A stretch of DNA of 64,000 bases from Litchfieldella rifensis. Lineage in GTDB: Bacteria > Pseudomonadota > Gammaproteobacteria > Pseudomonadales > Halomonadaceae. Both the position numbers and the translations under genes were made by a program. The notes beneath the pieces are model-generated. The model did not search any database. It saw only the letters and a program-made list of their open reading frames with translations, and was not told where the DNA came from. Position 1 is the first letter of the stretch. Each line of letters begins with the position of its first letter. The stretch is taken from positions 62,001-126,000 of the forward strand of contig NZ_JBHRUG010000013.1 in assembly GCF_042646605.1 (NCBI RefSeq), read 5' to 3'. This document shows positions 35,247-43,210 of the stretch, one piece after another.

Positions 35247-35819
35247 CTAGAACATCCCTAGTTCGAGCCGCGCCTCTTCACTCATCATCTCCCGGCTCCA
35301 GGGCGGATCGAAGACGGTTTCCACATGCACCTTGGTGATCTGCGGCGCACCGAGAATCTTGTTGCGCGCATCGGCGGCGATCACCTCACCCATGCCACAC
35401 CCCGGAGCGGTCAGCGTCATGCGGATGGTGACGATACGCTCGCCGGACAACAGACGCTCGATACGACAACCATAGACCAGTCCCAGCTCGACGATGTTGA
35501 CCGGGATCTCAGGGTCGTAACAGGTGCGCAATTGATCCCAGACGAACTGCTCGATCTCGTCTTCACTGGCATCCTCCGGCAAGGTCGGTTTCGGCAAGGG
35601 TTCGAGTCCCAAGGCATCGAGGTTGGAACCCTCGATCAGAAACAGCCGCCCTTCATGGGCAACGCTCACCGAACTGCCCTTGGCCTGCATGACCGAAACG
35701 AGACTGTCCTCGGTCAGCGTCACGGTCTTGCCGAAGGGGATGGAGATCACCTCCACGTCCCGCTGCAGTGGCATCTCCTGCCCCTTGTAAAGGCTATCGA
35801 CTTGCACCATGGCTGTCAT
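35247..35819 (-). CDS. sufT: Iron-sulphur cluster assembly protein SufT
   Basis: The 190-residue protein has a SufT-specific N-terminal part (DVEVISIPFGKTVTLTEDSL). A MIP18/DUF59 domain follows, with YDPEIPVNIVELGLVYGC and TAPGCGMGEVIA, which contains the cluster-related cysteine. SufT assists maturation of iron-sulphur proteins. AAGGAG precedes ATG 35819. It is the last gene of the suf operon, after sufS. Confidence 0.92.
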   Translation of the reverse strand: MTAMVQVDSLYKGQEMPLQRDVEVISIPFGKTVTLTEDSLVSVMQAKGSSVSVAHEGRLFLIEGSNLDALGLEPLPKPTLPEDASEDEIEQFVWDQLRTCYDPEIPVNIVELGLVYGCRIERLLSGERIVTIRMTLTAPGCGMGEVIAADARNKILGAPQITKVHVETVFDPPWSREMMSEEARLELGMF

Positions 35820-35839
35820 GACTCTCCTTCCCGATCCGC

Positions 35840-37081
35840 TCAACGAACCATGCCGATCACCCGCTCGAGCGCCTCGACGAAGATATCGATTTCCTCGGGG
35901 GTGTTGTAGGCGGCAAAGGACGCCCGGCAGGTGGCATCGACACCGAAATGTGTCAGCAGCGGCTGTGCGCAATGGTGGCCGGTACGAATCGCCACCCCCA
36001 GCTGATCGATCAGCAAGCCGATATCCTGGGAGTGGGCGCCGTCGACCACGAAGGACACCACGGCGGCCTTGTGCGGTGCCGTGCCCAGGATGCGCAGACC
36101 GTCGATGGTCGACAAGCGCTCGGTGGCATGCGCGAGCAACTGCTGCTCCCAACGGCCGATCAGTTCCAGCCCGATCCCGGACACCCACTTCAGTGCCGTG
36201 CCGAGCGCGATCACTTCGGCGATCGCTGGCGTACCGGCTTCGAAGCGGTGCGGAATGTCGGCAAACGAGGTGCCAGCGTCGAAGGACACCGTCTTGATCA
36301 TCTCCCCCCCACCCTGCCAAGGTGGCATGGCCTCGAGCAGTGCTGCCTTGCCGTACAGCGCCCCCGCGCCGGTGGGGCCGTAGACCTTGTGGCCGGAGAA
36401 GGCATAGAAGTCGGCATCGAGGGTCTGGACATCGATCGGCTCGTGCGGAGCGGCCTGAGCGCCATCGACCAGGATCAGGGCATCATGCTCGTGGGCGATG
36501 GCGGCCAGTTGCTGGATCGGGTTGATGGTCCCGAAGGCATTCGAGACATGATTCACCGCCACCAGGCGCGTACGCTCGGTGAACAGGTCGCGGTAGGCGG
36601 TCAGATCCAGCACGCCGCGCTCGTCCACCGGAATCACCTTGACCACAATACCCAATTGCTCGGCAAGCAATTGCCAGGGCACGATATTGGAGTGGTGTTC
36701 CATGAGCGACACCAGCACCTCATCGCCGGCCTTGAGATTGGCACGTCCCCAGGCGTTGGCCACCAGGTTGATGGCCTCGGTGGTGCCGCGGGTGAAGACG
36801 ATCTCGCGGCGCTCGCGGGCATTGAGGAAGACCCGCACCGTCTCGCGAGTGCCCTCGTAAGCCGCCGTGGCCTCGTCCGCCAGGGTGTGCAAGCCCCGGT
36901 GGATGTTGGCATTGTAGCGGCGATAGTAATCGTCGAAGGTGGCAATCACCTGGCGTGGCGTCTGGCTGGTGGCGGCGTTGTCCAGATAGACCAACGGCTT
37001 GCCATGGACTTCCCGCGCGAGAATCGGAAAGTCGGCACGCAACTTGGCCACATCCAGGGTCCACTCCTTGAGGGCATTCAT
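35840..37081 (-). CDS. sufS: Cysteine desulphurase SufS
   Basis: This PLP enzyme takes sulphur from cysteine for cluster assembly. The 413-residue protein has YLDNAATSQTP, EHHSNIVPWQ, the PLP lysine in FYAFSGHKVYGPTG and the catalytic cysteine in RTGHHCAQP. It overlaps the sufD stop by ATGA. No sufE or sufU gene lies in this operon, so the partner that normally stimulates SufS must be elsewhere or absent. Confidence 0.96.
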   Translation of the reverse strand: MNALKEWTLDVAKLRADFPILAREVHGKPLVYLDNAATSQTPRQVIATFDDYYRRYNANIHRGLHTLADEATAAYEGTRETVRVFLNARERREIVFTRGTTEAINLVANAWGRANLKAGDEVLVSLMEHHSNIVPWQLLAEQLGIVVKVIPVDERGVLDLTAYRDLFTERTRLVAVNHVSNAFGTINPIQQLAAIAHEHDALILVDGAQAAPHEPIDVQTLDADFYAFSGHKVYGPTGAGALYGKAALLEAMPPWQGGGEMIKTVSFDAGTSFADIPHRFEAGTPAIAEVIALGTALKWVSGIGLELIGRWEQQLLAHATERLSTIDGLRILGTAPHKAAVVSFVVDGAHSQDIGLLIDQLGVAIRTGHHCAQPLLTHFGVDATCRASFAAYNTPEEIDIFVEALERVIGMVR

Positions 37082-38436
37082 GATTCACTCTCCTCCCCGA
37101 GAGCCACTGCGGCTTCTACCAGCCCGGCCAGGTTGAAACGCTCGGGCAACTTGCCGGCCACCGCCAATTCGACCCGCTCGGCCACGGCATCGAGTGCTAC
37201 CTGCTCCATCACCTCGCCGGCGAAGGCCAGGGTCAAAAGCCCCCTCGCGGTCTGCTTGTCGATGCCGCGAGTCCTCAGGGCATAGACGGCTTCCTCGTCG
37301 AGCTGACCGGTCGTGGCGCCGTGCGAGCACTTGACGTCGTCGGCATAGATCTCCAACTCGGGTTTGGTATCGATCTCGGCACGGTCGGAAAGCAGCAGGT
37401 TGGCGTTGCTCTGGTGCGCCTCGATCTTCTGGCTATCGCGCTTGACGATCACCTTGCCATTGAACACGCCACGTGCGCGGTCATCGAGGATGCCCTTGTA
37501 GCTCTCGTTGGAGAGGGTATGCGGCGCATTGTGATTGACCAGCGTGTGGTTGTCGACGTGCTGGCGCCCTTGGGCGTAAAACAGCCCGTAGTAGATGGCC
37601 TCGGCCCCTTGGGCATTGAGGTCGGCGACGATATCGTTGCGCACCAGCGCGCCACCCAGGTTGAGATTGAACGAGGTGAAGCGACTGTCGCGGCCCTGGT
37701 CGACATGCAGGCTGGCGATGTGCAGGTCGCCCACGGGGGCCTCTTGCAGTTTGTAATGGGTCAGGATGGCACCACGCTCGAGCAACGCCTCCGACACCAG
37801 GTTGGTGAAGTTGGCAGCGCCCTCTTCGCCCACATGGTGTTCAAGCACAGTGGCCTCGCTGCGGGCACCCGCCTGGATCAGCACTCGCGGGTGGCTCATC
37901 ACCGGCTGTTCATGCGCCCGTGACAGGAATTGCACGATGATCGGCTTTTCGACCACCGTTCCCGGTGCCAGGCGAATCACAGCCCCTTCCTCGGCGAAAG
38001 CGGTATTGAGGGCAGCGAAGGGGGAAAAGTCCACGCCGGTGAGACGTCCCAGCACCGCCCCCACTGCCTCATGATTGGTCGCCAGCGCCTGCGACAGCGG
38101 CTCGATGGTCACGCCCTGAGGCAGTTCGGTCAGATCCGACAACGCCGCGGAGAACACGCCATCGACGAATGTCAGTCGCAAGGCCTCGATGGGCAGCGTA
38201 AGCGCCGCGGCGGTGGCCTTGGAAAACTCGGCGTCGCTGGCGAGAGCGAATTCGCCCCGCGAGATGGCGCGCACATCGGTGTACTTCCAGGCCTCATGGC
38301 GCTTGGTGGGAAATCCCACCGCCTCGAAGCGCGCACTCGCTGCCTGTCGCCGTGCGGCGATCCAGGTCGGCTCGGCGGCATCGCGTGCCGCCTCGCGTGC
38401 CTTCAGGGCCTCGAGAAAGGTCTGTTCTTCGCTCAT
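37078..38436 (-). CDS. sufD: Fe-S cluster assembly scaffold subunit SufD
   Basis: The 452-residue beta-helical scaffold protein partners SufB and SufC. It has the family's C-terminal block, SYKGILDDRARGVFNGKV followed by QSNANLLLSDRAEIDTKPEL and CSHGATTGQLDEEAVYALR. It overlaps sufC (ATGA) and sufS (ATGA), indicating tight translational coupling. Confidence 0.95.
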   Translation of the reverse strand: MSEEQTFLEALKAREAARDAAEPTWIAARRQAASARFEAVGFPTKRHEAWKYTDVRAISRGEFALASDAEFSKATAAALTLPIEALRLTFVDGVFSAALSDLTELPQGVTIEPLSQALATNHEAVGAVLGRLTGVDFSPFAALNTAFAEEGAVIRLAPGTVVEKPIIVQFLSRAHEQPVMSHPRVLIQAGARSEATVLEHHVGEEGAANFTNLVSEALLERGAILTHYKLQEAPVGDLHIASLHVDQGRDSRFTSFNLNLGGALVRNDIVADLNAQGAEAIYYGLFYAQGRQHVDNHTLVNHNAPHTLSNESYKGILDDRARGVFNGKVIVKRDSQKIEAHQSNANLLLSDRAEIDTKPELEIYADDVKCSHGATTGQLDEEAVYALRTRGIDKQTARGLLTLAFAGEVMEQVALDAVAERVELAVAGKLPERFNLAGLVEAAVALGEESES

Positions 38437-39185
38437 GCGGCGGAGTCCTCCACTACCCAGTCGTAACCCCGTGATTCCAGCTCCAGTGCCAGGTTCTTGT
38501 CGCCGCTCTTGACGATGCGACCGTCGACCAGCACATGCACCACATCCGGCTCGACATAGTCGAGCAGACGCTGGTAGTGGGTGACCAGCAGGATGGCGCG
38601 CTCGGGGTCTCGCAGCGAGTTGACCCCGTCGGCAACGATTCTCATGGCATCGATATCGAGGCCGGAGTCGATCTCGTCGAGCATGGCGAGCTTTGGCTGC
38701 AACACCAGCATCTGCAGGATTTCGTTGCGCTTCTTCTCGCCACCGGAGAAGCCCTCGTTGACGGCACGCTGCAGGAAGCTGGCGTCCATCTTCATCTGCG
38801 CGATCTTCTCCTTGACCAGCTTCATGAACTCCGGCGCCGGGATCTCGCCCTCCCCCCGTGCGGCACGCTGGGCATTGAGCGCCGCCTTGAGCAGGTAGAC
38901 GTTCTTGACTCCCGGGATCTCCACCGGATACTGGAAGCCCATCAGCATGCCGGCCTGGGCACGTTCCTCGATCGCCATCTCCAGCACATCGCGGCCTTCG
39001 AAGGTGATCGACCCCTGGGTCACCTCGTAGCCGTCCTTGCCGGCGATCACCGCCGACAGGGTCGACTTGCCGGCCCCGTTGGGGCCCATGATGGCGTGAA
39101 CCTCGCCGACATTGACGGTCAGCGAGAGCCCCTTGAGGATTTCGCTGCCTTCCACCGTGACGTGCAGATCCTTAACTTCGAGCAT
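38433..39185 (-). CDS. sufC: Fe-S cluster assembly ATPase SufC
   Basis: This 250-residue ABC-type ATPase drives the SufBCD scaffold. Walker A is MGPNGAGKSTL (about 34-44), the signature region FSGGEKKRNE and Walker B LAMLDEIDSGLD. ATG 39185 gives the standard MLEVKDL start with AAAGG upstream. Confidence 0.96.
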   Translation of the reverse strand: MLEVKDLHVTVEGSEILKGLSLTVNVGEVHAIMGPNGAGKSTLSAVIAGKDGYEVTQGSITFEGRDVLEMAIEERAQAGMLMGFQYPVEIPGVKNVYLLKAALNAQRAARGEGEIPAPEFMKLVKEKIAQMKMDASFLQRAVNEGFSGGEKKRNEILQMLVLQPKLAMLDEIDSGLDIDAMRIVADGVNSLRDPERAILLVTHYQRLLDYVEPDVVHVLVDGRIVKSGDKNLALELESRGYDWVVEDSAA

Positions 39186-39275
39186 GTTTGATACCTTTGA
39201 TTCCAACGGGCCGCCGGGGCGCCCTCACAAAATTGAACTTCTACCCAACCCAGAGTGACCGAGCACAATAACGCC

Positions 39276-40718
39276 TCAGCCCACGGCGCCCTCAAGGGTG
39301 ACGTTAAGCAGCGCTTCCGCCTCGACGGCGAACTCCATCGGCAGCTCCTGGAAGACGTCCTTGCAGAAGCCGTTGACGATCATGCTCACGGCGTCCTCTT
39401 CCGAGATCCCTCGTGCCTGGCAATAGAACAGCTGGTCCTCGCCGATCTTCGAGGTGGTGGCCTCGTGTTCGACAGTCGCCGAACTATTGCCGATTTCCTG
39501 GTACGGGAAGGTATGCGCACCACAGGTATCGCCGATCAGCAGCGAATCGCACTGTGTGAAGTTGCGCGCGTTCTTCGCCCGCGGGCCGATCTTGACCAGG
39601 CCGCGATAGGACTGGTTGGCGCGACCGGCCGAGATGCCCTTGGAGACGATGTAGGAGCGGGTGTTCTCGCCGATATGAATCATCTTGGTGCCGGTATCGG
39701 CCTGCTGACGGCCATTGGTCACCGCCACGGAATAGAACTCGCCGACGCTGTCCTTGCCGCGCAGCATGCACGACGGGTACTTCCAGGTGATCGCCGAACC
39801 GGTCTCGACCTGGGTCCAACTGATGCGGGAGCGATCGCCGCGGCAGTCGCCACGCTTGGTGACGAAGTTGTAGATGCCGCCCTTGCCGTCCGCGTCCCCG
39901 GGGTACCAGTTCTGTACCGTGGAGTACTTGATGTAGGCGTCTTCCAGCGCGACCAGCTCGACCACCGCGGCGTGGAGCTGGTTCTCGTCGCGCATCGGCG
40001 CAGTACAGCCCTCCAGATAGGACACCTGGGCGCGACTCTCGCAGATGATCAGGGTACGCTCGAACTGGCCGGTGTTGGCGGCATTGATGCGGAAGTAGGT
40101 GGACAGTTCCATGGGGCAGGTCACACCTTCGGGCACGAAGACGAAGGAACCGTCCGTGAACACCGCCGAGTTGAGCGCCGCAAAATAGTTGTCACCCTTG
40201 GGGACCACGCTGCCCAGGTACTGCTTGATCAGTTCCGGGTAATCGCGGATCGCCTCGGAGATCGAGCAGAAGATGACGCCCGCCTCTCCCAGCTTCTCCT
40301 TGAAGGTGGTGGTCACCGACACCGAGTCGAATACCGCATCCACCGCCACACCGGCCAGGGCCGCACGCTCGTGCAACGGGATGCCCAGCTTCTCGTAGGT
40401 CTCGAGCAGCTTGGGATCGACTTCATCGAGACTCTGCGGCCGATCTTCCGGCTTCTTGGGCGCGCTGTAATAGGAGATCGCCTGATAGTCGATGGGCGGA
40501 TAGTCGAGATGCGCCCAAGACGGCGACGTCATCTTCAGCCACTGGCGATAGGCATCCAGACGCCACTCGAGCATCCATTCCGGCTCGCCCTTCTTCTGCG
40601 AGATGAAGGCGATGGTATTCTCATCCAGGCCGGGCGGCACGGTATCGCTTTCGATGTCGGTCACGAAGCCTTGGGTATATTCGCGACGGACAAGCTGCTC
40701 CATTTCCTGACTTGCCAT
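39276..40718 (-). CDS. sufB: Fe-S cluster assembly scaffold subunit SufB
   Basis: The 480-residue core scaffold subunit builds the nascent cluster. It has YKYGF-like N-terminal features (REYTQGFVTDIESDTVPPGL), WYPGDADGKGGIYNFVTKRG, and the C-terminal GISEEDAVSMIVNGFCKDV containing a conserved cysteine. It is the first structural gene after the regulator. Confidence 0.96.
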   Translation of the reverse strand: MASQEMEQLVRREYTQGFVTDIESDTVPPGLDENTIAFISQKKGEPEWMLEWRLDAYRQWLKMTSPSWAHLDYPPIDYQAISYYSAPKKPEDRPQSLDEVDPKLLETYEKLGIPLHERAALAGVAVDAVFDSVSVTTTFKEKLGEAGVIFCSISEAIRDYPELIKQYLGSVVPKGDNYFAALNSAVFTDGSFVFVPEGVTCPMELSTYFRINAANTGQFERTLIICESRAQVSYLEGCTAPMRDENQLHAAVVELVALEDAYIKYSTVQNWYPGDADGKGGIYNFVTKRGDCRGDRSRISWTQVETGSAITWKYPSCMLRGKDSVGEFYSVAVTNGRQQADTGTKMIHIGENTRSYIVSKGISAGRANQSYRGLVKIGPRAKNARNFTQCDSLLIGDTCGAHTFPYQEIGNSSATVEHEATTSKIGEDQLFYCQARGISEEDAVSMIVNGFCKDVFQELPMEFAVEAEALLNVTLEGAVG

Positions 40719-40772
40719 GGTGTCTCTCCCCTCCCGGGCGGTTACGGTCGAGCCTTGCTCGGGTGATATCGT

Positions 40773-41240
40773 TTACAGATCGCTGGAGGCGGCCAGCGTC
40801 ACGGTTTGTATGGGCAATTGCACCGGCAGTTTGATCGGCGTGTCCCGAGCCAGATGCGCCAGGGTTACGCTATCAAGCAAAGTGCGCACGGCCAGCGAGA
40901 CCCGCTGCCAGTTGTCGGCCACGCCACAGGTGGCGACGAGGTCGCAATCGCCATCGGCATGGCTGCATTCGGTCATCGCCACTGGCCCCTCGATCGCACT
41001 GATGATGTCGCTGGCGGTGATTTGTGATGCCGAACGCGCTAAGCGATAGCCGCCCTGCGCGCCGCGCTGGGACTCCAGCAGGCCGGCACGCACCAGCATC
41101 TTGAGCGTCTTGCTGACGGTGGGATGCGGCAGTTGGACGGCCTCGGCCAGTTCCGTGGCGGCATGCGGCTGCTCCGGGTGACGGGCAATCTGCGCCATCA
41201 CCACAGCGGCATAATCGGTTAACCGGGACAGTTTCAACAT
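40773..41240 (-). CDS. sufR: SUF operon regulator, Rrf2/IscR family
   Basis: The 155-residue winged-helix repressor has an N-terminal DNA-binding domain (LSRLTDYAAVVMAQIARHPE, RGAQGGYRLARSASQI). Three cysteines in the pattern C-x6-C-x5-C (ECSHADGDCDLVATCGV) can hold a [2Fe-2S] cluster as in IscR. It belongs to the SUF-system regulator subgroup and probably represses the operon when clusters are plentiful. AAGGAAG precedes ATG 41240; the longer reading is unlikely. Confidence 0.9.
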   Translation of the reverse strand: MLKLSRLTDYAAVVMAQIARHPEQPHAATELAEAVQLPHPTVSKTLKMLVRAGLLESQRGAQGGYRLARSASQITASDIISAIEGPVAMTECSHADGDCDLVATCGVADNWQRVSLAVRTLLDSVTLAHLARDTPIKLPVQLPIQTVTLAASSDL

Positions 41241-41393
41241 GCCAGCACTTCCTTCACCTTCGGCATTCCCTTGCCGCGCATTTCGATTGGGGACCATTTT
41301 AGTCCTGTATGAAGATGATGTGAAGAGGGCAACCCCGTTCCTGCCGGATCAGGTGAGAATGGCAGCACAATCGATGCCGTTCGCATCAAAAAC

Positions 41394-41412
41394 GACAATC
41401 ATTCTTATTTGC
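41394..41412 (-). promoter_or_regulatory. Fur-box-like site upstream of suf
   Basis: On the minus strand GCAAATAAGAATGATTGTC matches 13 of 19 positions of the Fur consensus GATAATGATAATCATTATC. It lies about 155 bases before the regulator's start. Iron control of suf is common, so the site is plausible. Confidence 0.5.
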
Positions 41413-41605
41413 AAACATTATCGCCAGAACGGTATAACCTCTGGAAACGCTAGGAAAAATCCTTGAAAAATCTTCTCGCGGCATCGCAGCAAAGTCAGTA
41501 GTCAAATGAAATCAAGGCATTATCTCACATGCCAAGAGGCATTGTTGCCAAATGGCGACAGCCTAGTGCCTTGTTATAGCGGCCTTATAGCTCCCCTCAG
41601 CAATA

Positions 41606-41625
41606 GTGTCTCTTTATAGAGACAC
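41606..41625 (+). promoter_or_regulatory. Perfect inverted repeat GTGTCTCT-TTAT-AGAGACAC
   Basis: An 8-bp perfect stem with a 4-base loop lies about 225 bases before the UDP-glucose dehydrogenase start. It is followed by AATCCCCCCTTTTGA. It could be a leader hairpin, a weak terminator or an operator. Confidence 0.45.
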
Positions 41626-41728
41626 AATCCCCCCTTTTGAGCGTCCAACACCTTGCCATCGACACCGAAACAAATATGCTAACTCGTTGATTTACGACAT
41701 TAGAAACACTGTTCGGCATGATATTGGC

Positions 41729-41738
41729 TAAGATCTTA
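41729..41738. promoter_or_regulatory. Palindrome TAAGATCTTA upstream of the exopolysaccharide cluster
   Basis: This perfect 10-base palindrome lies 112 bases before the first gene. AGTGTT (41738-41743) pairs with AACACT (41705-41710) around it. It is a candidate operator only. Confidence 0.3.
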
Positions 41739-41850
41739 GTGTTCTTCGAATCCAAATGGACTCGCCCGTCTCGCTGCCTGATCAGCCGGGGACGCCTTGC
41801 ACTTGGCGCCCCGCAAAGCTGCGAGCGGCTATCGAGCAAGGAGCCACAAC

Positions 41851-43200
41851 ATGCGGATCGCGATTTTTGGTTCAGGCTATGTTGGCCTGGTTACCGGGGC
41901 ATGCCTGGCAGATGTCGGTCATGACGTCATCTGTGTCGATGTCGACGCCGACAAGATCACGCGTCTGAATAACGGCAAGGTTCCGATCCATGAACCGGGT
42001 CTGGAAACGCTGATTCATCACAACCTCAAGACCGGACGCCTGCGCTTCACCACCGACGCGGCCAGAGCCGTGAACTTCGGGCTCCTCCAGTTCATTGCCG
42101 TCGGCACCCCTCCCGACGAGGATGGCAGCGCAGACCTGCATCATGTCCTGGAAGTGGCACGCACGATCGGCATGCACATGCAGGACTACAAGATCGTGGT
42201 CAACAAATCGACGGTTCCCGTGGGCACGGCGGAGAAAGTCCAGTACGCCATCGCCGAAACCCTTTCGGCCCGCGGCGTGGAACAGGACTTCGATGTCTGC
42301 TCCAACCCGGAATTTCTCAAGGAAGGCGCGGCTATCGACGATTTCTCGAAAGGGGCACGGATCGTGGTCGGCACGGATTCCGAACGCGCCAGGCAAGCCA
42401 TGCAAGAGTGCTATGCGCCTTATAGCCGGCTTCAGAACAAGCTGATATTCATGGACATACGCAGTGCCGAACTTACCAAGTATGCCGCCAATGCCATGCT
42501 GGCGACCAAGATCAGCTTCATCAATGAAATCGCACACCTGGCCGAACGCCTGGGGGCCGATATCGAGCAGATCCGTCATGGCATCGGCAGCGATCCGCGC
42601 ATCGGCTACCACTTCATCTATCCAGGCTGCGGCTATGGAGGCTCGTGCTTTCCCAAGGATGTCCAGGCCTTGACGCGTACGTCGCGGGATCTCGGTCACG
42701 AGTCGCATTTGCTGAAAGCCGTGGAAACGATCAACCAGCGTCAGAAAGGCCAACTCTTCCACAAGCTGTCGCAGGCTTTCGACCATGATCTGCGGGGTAA
42801 GAATATCGCCCTCTGGGGGCTGGCCTTCAAGCCCAATACCGATGACATGCGAGAGGCCCCCAGTCGCACGCTGATGGAAGCGCTATGGGCTGCCGGCGCC
42901 AGAGTCCAGGCCTACGACCCCGAGGCCAGCGAAGAGTGCCGGCGTCTCTATGGGCAACGCGATGACCTGACGCTCAGCCGGCGTCGTGACGAGGCACTGG
43001 AGGGGGCCGACGCCCTGGTCATCTGTACTGAATGGAAAGAGTTTCGTGCAGTGGATTTCGAGGCATTGCGCCAGACACTGTACCACCCGGTGCTGGTCGA
43101 TGGACGCAATCTCTTCGATCCCGATACCGTCAAAGCGGCCGGCCTGCGTTATTACGCTATCGGCCGGGGAGACTCCCTGCACGCCGCCACGGTGATATAG
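41851..43200 (+). CDS. ugd: UDP-glucose 6-dehydrogenase (first gene of the exopolysaccharide cluster)
   Basis: The enzyme oxidises UDP-glucose to UDP-glucuronate with two NAD. The 449-residue protein has Rossmann site GSGYVGLVTG (7-16), STVPVGTAEKV, NPEFLKEG, the catalytic cysteine near residue 266 in YGGSCFPKDVQAL, and LAFKPNTDDMREAPS. The last two motifs are those of UDP-glucose dehydrogenases. AlgD-type GDP-mannose dehydrogenases typically read GGSCLPKD and FKAGTDDLRES instead. AAGGAG lies 7 bases before the start. It feeds the downstream glycosyltransferase, 10 bases away, and so points to a glucuronate-containing polymer. Confidence 0.9.
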   Translation: MRIAIFGSGYVGLVTGACLADVGHDVICVDVDADKITRLNNGKVPIHEPGLETLIHHNLKTGRLRFTTDAARAVNFGLLQFIAVGTPPDEDGSADLHHVLEVARTIGMHMQDYKIVVNKSTVPVGTAEKVQYAIAETLSARGVEQDFDVCSNPEFLKEGAAIDDFSKGARIVVGTDSERARQAMQECYAPYSRLQNKLIFMDIRSAELTKYAANAMLATKISFINEIAHLAERLGADIEQIRHGIGSDPRIGYHFIYPGCGYGGSCFPKDVQALTRTSRDLGHESHLLKAVETINQRQKGQLFHKLSQAFDHDLRGKNIALWGLAFKPNTDDMREAPSRTLMEALWAAGARVQAYDPEASEECRRLYGQRDDLTLSRRRDEALEGADALVICTEWKEFRAVDFEALRQTLYHPVLVDGRNLFDPDTVKAAGLRYYAIGRGDSLHAATVI

Positions 43201-43210
43201 GGGAATTCCG

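Larger units (their letters stand above)
41241..41850. other. Divergent regulatory region between suf and the exopolysaccharide cluster
   Basis: These 610 bases hold no credible gene and are richer in AT than the flanks, especially 41390-41760. They contain a Fur-box-like site (41394-41412), a perfect hairpin (41606-41625) and a TAAGATCTTA palindrome (41729-41738). No strong sigma-70, sigma-54 or AlgU-type (GAACTT/TCTGA) promoter was found for the plus-strand cluster. Confidence 0.5.

Noticed and set aside
39255..40766. 503-codon open frame antisense to sufB
   Set aside because: It lies entirely over sufB, has no recognisable domain, and its composition reflects codon-position GC bias.
41701..41760. 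AlgU-type promoter for the exopolysaccharide cluster
   Set aside because: No GAACTT with a correctly spaced TCTGA-like element was found; GAAACA near 41703 is not convincing.
41851..43200. AlgD (GDP-mannose dehydrogenase) assignment for the first exopolysaccharide gene
   Set aside because: Motifs around the catalytic cysteine and the FKPNTDDMREAPS block are those of UDP-glucose dehydrogenase.
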